From the NCBI GenBank assembly GCA_958477465.1, contig CAUEFX010000091.1, positions 1 through 10,440 of the forward strand: a DNA stretch of 10,440 bases. The letters are read 5' to 3'. Positions 1-5,927 of this stretch are shown here, piece after piece. Source of the DNA: an uncultured Bacteroides sp. Its GTDB lineage: Bacteria; Bacteroidota; Bacteroidia; Bacteroidales; Bacteroidaceae. Within the stretch, counting starts at the first letter, position 1; every line of letters begins with the position of its first letter. The translations under genes and the position numbers were made by a program. A model generated the notes under the pieces. The model saw nothing but the letters and a program-made list of their open reading frames with translations, did not search any database and had not been told where the DNA came from.

Positions 1-123
1 GAATTTGGCGTTGTACTGAATGCGATAAAGTATAAACTTATACAGAGAATGTTTGCAGTCGTAAAAAGAGGGACACCGTTTGTACAACTGCAAACATATA
101 AAAGTAACACAACTATAAACTAA
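1..123 (+). CDS. Transposase C-terminus, probably IS110 family (5' part outside window)
   Basis: Frame 1 is open from the window edge to TAA at 121-123 and encodes 40 residues. The tail contains NAIKYKLIQRMF followed by AVVKRGTPF, and then QLQTYK before a short polar end. A basic helix ending in a K-L-hydrophobic-R-x-FAVxK-RxTxF pattern resembles the extreme C-terminus of Bacteroidetes IS110/IS1111-type transposases (DEDD/RuvC-like catalytic domain plus a Tnp C-terminal domain with a catalytic serine). The catalytic residues lie upstream of the window, so activity cannot be judged. The ending looks natural rather than broken. It converges with the GH95 gene, with 91 bases between the two stop codons. 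The family assignment rests on recalled C-terminal pattern only and could be wrong; an unrelated protein end is the alternative. Confidence 0.55.
   Translation, partial: EFGVVLNAIKYKLIQRMFAVVKRGTPFVQLQTYKSNTTIN
49..97. repeat. Perfect 11-bp inverted repeat with 27-base spacer
   Basis: ATGTTTGCAGT at 49-59 is exactly mirrored by ACTGCAAACAT at 87-97. Both arms lie inside the 3' end of the transposase-like reading frame. The repeat could fold as an RNA hairpin or serve as a protein-binding site. The right arm read on the minus strand also contains TATGTTTG (98-91), which fits the Bacteroides -7 box, so a leftward promoter here is possible. No good -33 partner was seen. Confidence 0.5.
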
Positions 124-139
124 CATTACGATTATTAAC

Positions 140-194
140 AATAAAACAAGGAGGATATACTTGCTAAAGTATTAGAATCCAAGTTGTTTATATT
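140..194. repeat. Long imperfect hairpin between IS110-like tail and GH95 gene
   Basis: The left arm pairs in four blocks: AATA 140-143 with TATT 191-194; AAACAA 144-149 with TTGTTT 184-189; GGAT 153-156 with ATCC 177-180; and ATACTT 157-162 with AAGTAT 167-172. The apical loop is GCTA (163-166). Interruptions are a single bulged A at 190, a 3-by-3 internal loop (GGA/AAG), and a 4-base bulge TAGA at 173-176. In total there are 20 Watson-Crick pairs. It lies between two converging genes, so it may act as a two-way transcription end. Alternatively it is part of the structured non-coding end of the insertion sequence. It is AT-rich and has no clear U-tract. Confidence 0.5.
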
Positions 195-214
195 AAGAGA
201 AAGTGGACAGATTC

Positions 215-2707
215 TTATTTTTTCATTAGCAGATAACTTTCTCCGGCTACCGTTTCTATATCATATATATAAGTTTCAGGTCGCACGGTCGTATTGATCG
301 GAGCATCGGCGGCAATCAGAGGACGACGTATCGGTTGACTTTTCAATAGTGGGTTGTCACATTCGGAACGCTTTACCGGTTTTAATTCAATGCCGTTAAG
401 TGATAACGGGGTAGCCGTACAAATTCGTAACGTCCCTCCTATGGATGAGGTGATACGGGCTGTTTGGAGTTGATTGTCTTCCCAGTTCAGTTCGTCTACT
501 GTAAATCCGCCACGGCAGCGAAGTCCTTTTACGCTTCCTTTCTTCCACACATCGGGCAGTGCGGGTAGCAAATGTACGCTACCGGCATGACTCTGTACCA
601 GCATCTCGGAGATTCCTGCCGTACAGCCAAAGTTACCGTCTATCTGGAAAGGAGGATGGGCATCGAATAAGTTGGGATAAGTTCCTCCGTTCTGTCCTTT
701 TTCGTCGGTAGTCGGGTGGAGTTGCTCGGTAATTAGCTTATAAGCATGATTCCCATCGAGAAGCCGTGCCCAAAAACAGACTTTCCATCCCATAGACCAA
801 CCGGTGGAATGGTCTCCACGACCTTCGAGTGTGCGTTTGGCTGCTTCAAAAAGGATGGGAGTTTCTTGGGTAATCTGGCGTCCCGGATACAATCCCCATA
901 AATGAGAGGTGTGGCGATGATGGTCTTTCGGATTATCCCAGTCTTCCATCCACTCTTGCAGCTGTCCCCAGCGTCCCACTTGCATAGGGACCAAGTTTTG
1001 AACGACTGTTTGCAGACTATCCATGAAAGCGGATGATTCGTCCATCAGGGATGCGGCTTCCAATGTATTATGAAAAAGGTCGCTTACCATCTGGTTGTCC
1101 ATAGTAGCACCTGCCACAACGACAAAATCGCGTTTCCCGTTTACCGACGGACGGTTTTCGGGAGAGTAGGAGGGCGATACTACCAACCAGTTGTTTTGCG
1201 GTTCACGTATCAGGAAGTCCAGATAGAATTCGCAGGCACTGCGCATCAGCGGATATACTTCGGTAAGGTAATCGCGATTGCCGGAGAACAGGTAACGATC
1301 CCATAAATGCTGGCAGAACCAGGCATTGCATGTAGGCCAAATGCCATATCCCGGACCATCTACAGAGCCGGTGGAACGCCAGATATCCGTATTGTGATGA
1401 AGCGTCCATCCCCGGCAACCATACATAGCGGCACTTTGCCGGCCTTGCTCGGCTACCTCCTTTACCAGTTGCAGGAAAGGTTCGTGCATCTCTGCCAAGT
1501 TGGTAGGTTCGGCAGGCCAATAGTTCATTTCCACATTGATGTCGGTGGTATATTTTCCATCCCAAGGGGCGCGTAGCTGATAGTTCCAGATACCTTGAAG
1601 ATTGGCGGCTTGTCCGCCGGGTTGGGAACTGCATATTAGCAGATACCGTCCGAATTGGAAATACAGAGTGGCCAGTTGCGGATCAAAAGACGAAGCGAAT
1701 TCCTGTACCCGTACATCGGTCGGCTTGGCGGCTTGTGCATTGCTACCCAGATCGAGAGAGACACGGTTGAACCACTTTCCGTAAGCGACGCAATGGGCTT
1801 CTTTGGCTTTCAGGTAATTCTTTCCGGCATTTTTCAGATAGGCTTGAGCGGTTTGCAGGGCATCGCCTGATATATCTTTATAGTTTATGAAGTTGGTGCC
1901 TATCGATACATAGATAGTTACACTATTGGCATTACGAACCCGGAGCAGCGTGTCCGAAACGGCTTCCGTATGCCCGCCGTTCCGTTCGATACGTGTCAGT
2001 GCGGTGAACTGCACTTTTCCTTCGATGCCTTCGTGGTCATTGGTTTTCCCGTCCAGTTGAAGCTCTTTCCGGGAGGAGATGCTTTTAACGATATTCTTTT
2101 GATAAGGTGTACTGTAACGGGCAGTGAAAGAGAGCTTTCCTTTTTCCGACGCCGTCAGTCGGATGATCAGTAACTGATCGGGGAAAGAGGTAAATGCCTC
2201 CCGGGTATAGGTCACTCCTCCGGCTGTGAAGCGGGTGGTGGTGACAGCTTTTTCAATATCCAGTTCGCGGTAGTAATTGGAATAGCTGCTGATTCCTTCG
2301 AAATCGAGATGCAGGGAACCTACTGTTTGATACGGCATACCATTGGCAGTCTGCGAACAGATATTGGGACCGCAAAGTGCTTGTGCCTCTTCGTTTCGGC
2401 CTTCGAAGATCAATTGCCGGATTTGCGGCAGGACTTCTTTGGCCTTCGGGTTGGTATTGTTGTATGGCGAACCTCCCCATACAGTCTCTTCGTTTAATTG
2501 AAATTCTTCATGTATCGGGTCACCGTAAACCATGGCTCCCAGACGTCCGTTGCCTAATGGCAGGGATTCCACCCATTGGGTTGCAGGCCGGTCATACCAT
2601 AGCTTTATTCCGGTTTCTTGGGGGGATACATTGATTTCAGTCTCTCGGGCTTGTAGACTGTTGGCCAAAAGTGTAACAGCGAAGCAGGCAATAACCAGTT
2701 TTTTCAT
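215..2707 (-). CDS. GH95 family glycoside hydrolase, predicted secreted alpha-L-fucosidase
   Basis: 830 residues, the usual length for GH95, which hydrolyses alpha-L-fucosides (some members alpha-L-galactosides) with inversion. An N-terminal signal peptide (MKKLVIACFA, hydrophobic to about residue 19) has a likely cleavage after LQA at residue 20, giving a periplasmic or exported enzyme. The N-terminal beta-sandwich starts with LWYDRPA at 36 and PLGNGRLGAMVYGD at 50-63. The (alpha/alpha)6 barrel follows with GIWNYQLRAPWD (372-383), the DINVEMNYWPAE block (389-400), SPSYSPEN (511-518), HRHTSHLWGLYPG (597-609) and FQIDGNFG (687-694). By comparison with the Bifidobacterium 1,2-alpha-L-fucosidase, E517 is the likely general acid, N391 the water-activating Asn and D690 the supporting Asp. 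A small all-beta C-terminal domain ends the protein. No SusC/SusD pair adjoins it here, so its glycan target is unknown. L-galactosidase activity is the main alternative. Confidence 0.9.
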   Translation of the reverse strand: MKKLVIACFAVTLLANSLQARETEINVSPQETGIKLWYDRPATQWVESLPLGNGRLGAMVYGDPIHEEFQLNEETVWGGSPYNNTNPKAKEVLPQIRQLIFEGRNEEAQALCGPNICSQTANGMPYQTVGSLHLDFEGISSYSNYYRELDIEKAVTTTRFTAGGVTYTREAFTSFPDQLLIIRLTASEKGKLSFTARYSTPYQKNIVKSISSRKELQLDGKTNDHEGIEGKVQFTALTRIERNGGHTEAVSDTLLRVRNANSVTIYVSIGTNFINYKDISGDALQTAQAYLKNAGKNYLKAKEAHCVAYGKWFNRVSLDLGSNAQAAKPTDVRVQEFASSFDPQLATLYFQFGRYLLICSSQPGGQAANLQGIWNYQLRAPWDGKYTTDINVEMNYWPAEPTNLAEMHEPFLQLVKEVAEQGRQSAAMYGCRGWTLHHNTDIWRSTGSVDGPGYGIWPTCNAWFCQHLWDRYLFSGNRDYLTEVYPLMRSACEFYLDFLIREPQNNWLVVSPSYSPENRPSVNGKRDFVVVAGATMDNQMVSDLFHNTLEAASLMDESSAFMDSLQTVVQNLVPMQVGRWGQLQEWMEDWDNPKDHHRHTSHLWGLYPGRQITQETPILFEAAKRTLEGRGDHSTGWSMGWKVCFWARLLDGNHAYKLITEQLHPTTDEKGQNGGTYPNLFDAHPPFQIDGNFGCTAGISEMLVQSHAGSVHLLPALPDVWKKGSVKGLRCRGGFTVDELNWEDNQLQTARITSSIGGTLRICTATPLSLNGIELKPVKRSECDNPLLKSQPIRRPLIAADAPINTTVRPETYIYDIETVAGESYLLMKK

Positions 2708-2769
2708 ATTTCTATTGTATTATATCAATTGTAAATCCTCGACTCCGGAATTGCTACCATATAGTACTT

Positions 2770-2793
2770 TGTATTCGCCCTTCATGGAATACA
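2770..2793 (-). other. Small stem-loop in the presumed GH95 leader
   Basis: TGTATTC at 2770-2776 pairs with GAATACA at 2787-2793 over a 10-base loop (7 bp stem). If the promoter at 2847-2854 is real, this stem lies in the 5' untranslated leader about 60 bases before the start codon. No known riboswitch or leader family was recognised, so it may be chance. Confidence 0.25.
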
Positions 2794-2846
2794 TGGGTGG
2801 GGGTATTAAGACTTTTTATAGTATCTTGTTTTGTGATTTCTCCCAA

Positions 2847-2854
2847 CAAAAATA
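2847..2854 (-). promoter_or_regulatory. Candidate -7 box of the GH95 promoter
   Basis: On the minus strand this reads TATTTTTG, matching the Bacteroides -7 consensus TAnnTTTG. It is the only full match found between the GH95 start (2707) and the pfkA terminator. It would give a leader of roughly 135 bases. No convincing -33 TTTG is seen at the expected spacing, so the call is tentative. Confidence 0.35.
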
Positions 2855-3082
2855 AGGAAAAACACCCTATTAAAATAGCAATATCTTTTTAATAACTAAA
2901 AATACCCTCTTTTGCCCAGTTTTTCCACAGAATCGTCTTTTCTCTATGAAGTATCACAGCTTTTTTCTTGAAAGAACCGCGGGCTTATACTGTTTTGATT
3001 TTGGTCGGGCAGTAAAATGAAGTTTTTATGTTTAAGCACAGCCTGTGTTTTTCTTTGTGTCTTCTGTATTATCATTATAAAA
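2855..3082. other. Gene-free spacer, mostly unexplained
   Basis: About 230 AT-rich bases lie between the candidate GH95 promoter and the pfkA terminator. There is a weak hairpin, AAGCACA/TGTGTTT around 3034-3047 with loop GCC, followed by a few Ts. The 11-mer at 2910-2920 (TTTTGCCCAGT) is repeated in inverted form at 3148-3158. Short reading frames here look random. A plus-strand frame starting at 3017 opens with a hydrophobic stretch but runs straight through the terminator and the hairpin repeat. I see no RNA gene. Confidence 0.4.
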
Positions 3083-3111
3083 AAGTGGCAAGGAACGCTT
3101 CCTTGCCACTT
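3083..3111 (-). terminator. Intrinsic terminator downstream of pfkA
   Basis: This is a perfect 13-bp stem, 3083-3095 with 3099-3111, around a CGC loop. Its core is AGTGGCAAGGAA and its complement. Read on the minus strand it is followed by TTTTATAATG, a U-rich tail. On the plus strand it is followed by AATAAGAG, so it works best for minus-strand transcripts. It ends the pfkA message about 85 bases after the stop codon. Confidence 0.88.
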
Positions 3112-3114
3112 AAT

Positions 3115-3173
3115 AAGAGCCTGTTTGAAATTTCCTCCTAAAATAGTACTGGGCAAAATTCAAATAGGCTCTT
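3115..3173. repeat. 59-base hairpin repeat, MITE-like, in the pfkA 3' untranslated region
   Basis: The left arm at 3115-3133 (AAGAGCCTGTTTGAAATTT) pairs with 3155-3173 over 19 positions: 17 Watson-Crick, one G-T and one A-A mismatch. The loop is 3134-3154. Termini of the form GAGCCTGTTTGAA resemble inverted-repeat ends of small insertion sequences, and TAA occurs just outside both arms (3111-3113 and 3175-3177), which could be remnants of a target duplication. It lies between the pfkA stop and the terminator, so it is transcribed as part of the pfkA message. It may instead be a native RNA-stability hairpin. I cannot name a parent element. Confidence 0.45.
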
Positions 3174-3195
3174 CTAAAAACGATCACTATTGTTT

Positions 3196-4176
3196 TTAAA
3201 TAGAAAGTTCTCTTAGTACATTGACCAATTCTCTCTTGATCGGTTTATCATTCTTTATTGCTTTGCTGAAAGGCACATAAACAATTTCATCATGTTCGAT
3301 ACCGATCATCACATTACGCTGGTCTTCCATGATGGCATCGATGGCTGCCGCACCTAAACGGCTTGCCAGAATACGATCGTGTGCCGTAGGACTGCCACCG
3401 CGTTGAAGATGTCCTAAGATTGTTACACGCACGTCATATTGCGGATATTCATTTTTCACACGCTCTGCATAATGCATGGCGCCACCGGTCAGTTCGCTTT
3501 CCGCTACCAATACGATACTACTGTTTTTGGATTTGCGGAAACCGCTTTTAATGAATTCCTCCAGTTGGTCGACCTCTGTACTGAATTCCGGAATGATGGC
3601 TGCTTCTGCTCCGGAAGCAATGGCACCGTTCAAAGCGAGGAAGCCGGCGTCACGCCCCATCACTTCTACGAAGAAAAGACGTTCGTGTGAAGTTGCCGTA
3701 TCGCGTATCTTATCCACTGCATCCAGGATGGTGTTTAATGCCGTATCATATCCGATGGTGGTATCTGTACCATATAAATCGTTGTCGATAGTGCCCGGTA
3801 ATCCGATACACGGTACATCGAATTCTTGTGCAAAAATACGGGCGCCAGTCAGGGAACCGTCACCGCCGATAATAACAAGGGCATCGATGCCTTCTTTTTT
3901 CATATTTTCATAGGCAAGCTGACGGCCTTCCGGTGTAGTAAATTCTTTGCAGCGTGCTGTCTTCAGAATGGTACCTCCCAGTTGGATGATATTACTTACA
4001 TTCTGGCTTTTGAATTCGCTGATCTCTCCTGTTACCAATCCTTTGTATCCTCTGTATATGCCCTTAACTTGCAGCCCGTTATAGATAGCTGCACGTGTTA
4101 CTGCACGGATTGCAGCATTCATTCCCGGAGCATCTCCTCCGGAGGTTAAAATACCTACACACTTAACTGTTCCCAT
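3196..4176 (-). CDS. pfkA: ATP-dependent 6-phosphofructokinase
   Basis: Phosphorylates fructose 6-phosphate to fructose 1,6-bisphosphate with ATP, the committed step of glycolysis, in the cytosol. The 326 residues match the bacterial PfkA length (about 320). The nucleotide loop TSGGDAPGMN lies at 11-20, GGDGS at 104-108, the catalytic PGTIDND at 127-133 (D131 as base), MGRDAG at 173-178 and LGHLQRGGSP at 254-263. Gly in both GGDGS and PGTIDND marks the ATP-using type rather than the pyrophosphate type, which carries Asp and Lys there. The gene starts 119 bases downstream of the ispH stop. It has its own promoter box at 4204-4211 and a terminator at 3083-3111, so it can be expressed as a single unit, possibly with read-through from ispH. 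Bacteroides often hold more than one pfk gene, so the symbol names the type, not a unique locus. Confidence 0.96.
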   Translation of the reverse strand: MGTVKCVGILTSGGDAPGMNAAIRAVTRAAIYNGLQVKGIYRGYKGLVTGEISEFKSQNVSNIIQLGGTILKTARCKEFTTPEGRQLAYENMKKEGIDALVIIGGDGSLTGARIFAQEFDVPCIGLPGTIDNDLYGTDTTIGYDTALNTILDAVDKIRDTATSHERLFFVEVMGRDAGFLALNGAIASGAEAAIIPEFSTEVDQLEEFIKSGFRKSKNSSIVLVAESELTGGAMHYAERVKNEYPQYDVRVTILGHLQRGGSPTAHDRILASRLGAAAIDAIMEDQRNVMIGIEHDEIVYVPFSKAIKNDKPIKRELVNVLRELSI

Positions 4177-4203
4177 TGCAATCTTGTTTTATATTTGACG
4201 CTG

Positions 4204-4211
4204 CAAAGATA
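4204..4211 (-). promoter_or_regulatory. pfkA promoter, Bacteroides -7 box
   Basis: The minus strand reads TATCTTTG, a full match to TAnnTTTG, ending 27 bases before the pfkA start codon. This spacing leaves a short leader of about 20 bases. A clear -33 TTTG at 19-21 bases upstream is not present. It is one of the better promoter calls in the window because of its position. Confidence 0.6.
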
Positions 4212-4295
4212 GCAAAAAGTGTTAGGATATGGACCGGATTCGTGTCAAACTGACGTTAGTATTAATAAATAACGTTAAAGGCATTCTTTCTGTGA

Positions 4296-5174
4296 TTAAA
4301 GACTTTCTTGTCCGAGACGGGCCTTTATTTCCATGTAAATTTGTTCCATCAGCCATTTGGGGGTAGAGGTCGCTCCGCATATACCGATTGAATCAATGTC
4401 ATGAAGCAGGGAATCGTCTATTTCTTCGACACTGTCTATCAGATGAGAGTTCGGGTTTACTTTAAGACATTCGCTGAATAACATTTTACCGTTTGAACTT
4501 TTCTTCCCACTGACGAAGAAGATCAGGTTGTGCGAAGCGGCAAACTTACGCAAATTGGGCATGCGATTGGCTACTTGCCGGCAGATGGTGTCGTAATATT
4601 CGAATGTGGCATCGGGAGAGATGTGTGCCTTGATATAGTCGACAATCTCCCAAAATTCATCTAAAGATTTGGTGGTTTGTGAATAAAGGCGGATGTTTTT
4701 ACTGAAATCGAGCTTTTTGGCTTCTTCCAGTTTCTCAATAACAATGGCCCGGCCTGTGGTTTGCCCCACTAACCCCAAAACTTCGGCATGTCCGTTCTGG
4801 CCGTATATGACGATTTGTTTCTCCTTATTGTCTTCCTGTTGATATTCCTGCTTGATACGTTTTTGCAGGCGAAGCACTACCGGGCAGGTTGCGTCGATGA
4901 TTTCAATATTATTCTTGTTGGCTGTTATATAAGTTTCAGGAGGCTCACCGTGTGCGCGAAGCAATACTTTTGCGTTGTGCAATTGCTTGAATTCTTCATG
5001 GTTGATGGTGATGAGCCCCATCGATTTAAGCCGTTCCACTTCCCGGCTATTATGTACGATATCCCCCAGGCAATAGAGGGTTACCCCTTTTGCCAGCTCT
5101 TCTTCTGCCTTGTGGATGGCGGTTACTACTCCGAAGCAGAAGCCGGAACCTTCATCTATCTCTACTTTTATCAT
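4296..5174 (-). CDS. ispH: 4-hydroxy-3-methylbut-2-enyl diphosphate reductase
   Basis: This is the last step of the MEP (non-mevalonate) isoprenoid pathway. An iron-sulfur enzyme reduces HMBPP to IPP and DMAPP. The 292 residues are close to the single-domain bacterial IspH length, with no ribosomal S1 fusion. All key positions are present: cluster cysteines C13 (GSGFCFGV), C97 (IDATCPVV) and C198 (YDTICRQ); substrate histidines H41 (GDIVHN), H75 (RAHGEPP) and H129 with E131 (GHAEV); T167 (SQTT); the SSN triad at 226-228; and S270 near the end (GATSTP). It lies 43 bases after cmk on the same strand, consistent with a porQ-cmk-ispH message. The product feeds the polyprenyl synthase encoded at 7787-8761. 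A weak ACGTTA/TAACGT inverted repeat follows the gene, not a convincing terminator. Confidence 0.97.
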   Translation of the reverse strand: MIKVEIDEGSGFCFGVVTAIHKAEEELAKGVTLYCLGDIVHNSREVERLKSMGLITINHEEFKQLHNAKVLLRAHGEPPETYITANKNNIEIIDATCPVVLRLQKRIKQEYQQEDNKEKQIVIYGQNGHAEVLGLVGQTTGRAIVIEKLEEAKKLDFSKNIRLYSQTTKSLDEFWEIVDYIKAHISPDATFEYYDTICRQVANRMPNLRKFAASHNLIFFVSGKKSSNGKMLFSECLKVNPNSHLIDSVEEIDDSLLHDIDSIGICGATSTPKWLMEQIYMEIKARLGQESL

Positions 5175-5217
5175 TCTTGGTTTTCAGAATTAACAAATAG
5201 CTAAAATCCCAATAGGT

Positions 5218-5907
5218 CTATGCTTTTATAACTCGATTGTATTGGTCGAACAACCACTCTTTTTGCTGTGGAATCGTCAGTTCCGTGTTGTCCAGCAATA
5301 GGGCGTCGTCTGCTTTCTTCAGCGGACTTACTTTCCGGTTTTGGTCGATGTAGTCACGTTGTTTTACATTCTCCAGAATTTCCTCAAAACTGGCTTCCTG
5401 CCCTTTGGCTTTCAATTCGTCATAACGGCGTTGGGCGCGGATTTCGGGAGTGGCTGTAACAAATATCTTCAGTTCGGCATCCGGAAATACTGTCGTACCG
5501 ATATCGCGGCCATCCATGACAATCCCTTTTTCACGTCCCATCGCCTGCTGTTGCTCTACCATGGCAGAACGCACGAAATCCAAGGCACTGATCGGGCTTA
5601 CTTTAGAAGAAACTTCCATTGTGCGGATTTTGTTCTCTACATTCACGTTGTTTAAGTACGTATTCGGACGTCCGGTCTCCGGGTCGATACGGAAAGATAT
5701 GTGGATGTCTTTCATCCGGTGCTTTAGCTTCTCTGTATCGATTGCATCTCCATTGAAGATGCCGTTTTCGATGCTGTAAAGGGTGACGGCACGATACATG
5801 GCCCCACTGTCAATGTAAATATATCCTATTTCGCGTGCCAGATCTTTGGCCATTGTGCTTTTACCGCAAGAGGAAAACCCATCGATTGCTATGGTAATCT
5901 TTTTCAT
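5218..5907 (-). CDS. cmk: Cytidylate kinase (CMP/dCMP kinase)
   Basis: Transfers phosphate from ATP to CMP or dCMP in pyrimidine salvage and nucleotide balance, in the cytosol. The 229 residues match the bacterial Cmk length. The P-loop is GFSSCGKST at 10-18 and differs from the common GPxxxGKST in having Phe for Pro. The CMP-binding signature DSGAMYRA is at 33-40, the conserved MDGRDIGT at 131-138, and the lid-region Arg/Asp pattern (RRYDE at 160-164, QRDYID at 183-188, and SPL at 194-196) follows. The gene sits 20 bases after porQ and 43 bases before ispH on the same strand, with no promoter motif in the gaps, so co-transcription is likely. Confidence 0.96.
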   Translation of the reverse strand: MKKITIAIDGFSSCGKSTMAKDLAREIGYIYIDSGAMYRAVTLYSIENGIFNGDAIDTEKLKHRMKDIHISFRIDPETGRPNTYLNNVNVENKIRTMEVSSKVSPISALDFVRSAMVEQQQAMGREKGIVMDGRDIGTTVFPDAELKIFVTATPEIRAQRRYDELKAKGQEASFEEILENVKQRDYIDQNRKVSPLKKADDALLLDNTELTIPQQKEWLFDQYNRVIKA

Positions 5908-5927
5908 CTTATTTATTTTTATTGTTG

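Larger units (their letters stand above)
1..194 (+). mobile_element. Right end of an IS110-like insertion sequence (left part outside; boundary uncertain)
   Basis: The transposase tail at 1-123 is followed by an AT-rich non-coding stretch with a long imperfect hairpin at 140-194, and GH95 coding sequence begins at 215. IS110-family elements usually lack long terminal inverted repeats, so the exact end cannot be read here. I place it near the end of the hairpin for convenience only. IS1111-group members carry their non-coding RNA-bearing segment downstream of the transposase, while IS110-group members carry it upstream. Which group this is cannot be told from the part seen. Confidence 0.4.

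Noticed and set aside
1203..1634. 143-codon minus-strand frame inside the GH95 gene
   Set aside because: It is in a different frame from the intact GH95 coding sequence, has no family features, and is a shadow of the GC-richer coding region.
2684..2707. Possible lipoprotein signal (VIAC at residues 5-8) in the GH95 protein
   Set aside because: The Cys comes only seven residues after the start, leaving no room for a proper hydrophobic region. A normal signal peptidase I site after residue 20 fits better.
2944..3156. Minus-strand reading frame of 70 codons in the pfkA-GH95 spacer
   Set aside because: It starts inside the hairpin repeat and runs through the terminator. There is no promoter and no recognisable domain.
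3017..3199. Plus-strand reading frame with a hydrophobic, signal-like start
   Set aside because: It reads through the pfkA terminator stem and the hairpin repeat, has an odd Cys-rich composition, and overlaps the end of pfkA. It is most likely chance in AT-rich DNA.
4258..4285. ACGTTA/TAACGT inverted repeat as an ispH terminator
   Set aside because: There are only six pairs, an 11-base AT loop and no proper U-tract, so it is too weak to call.
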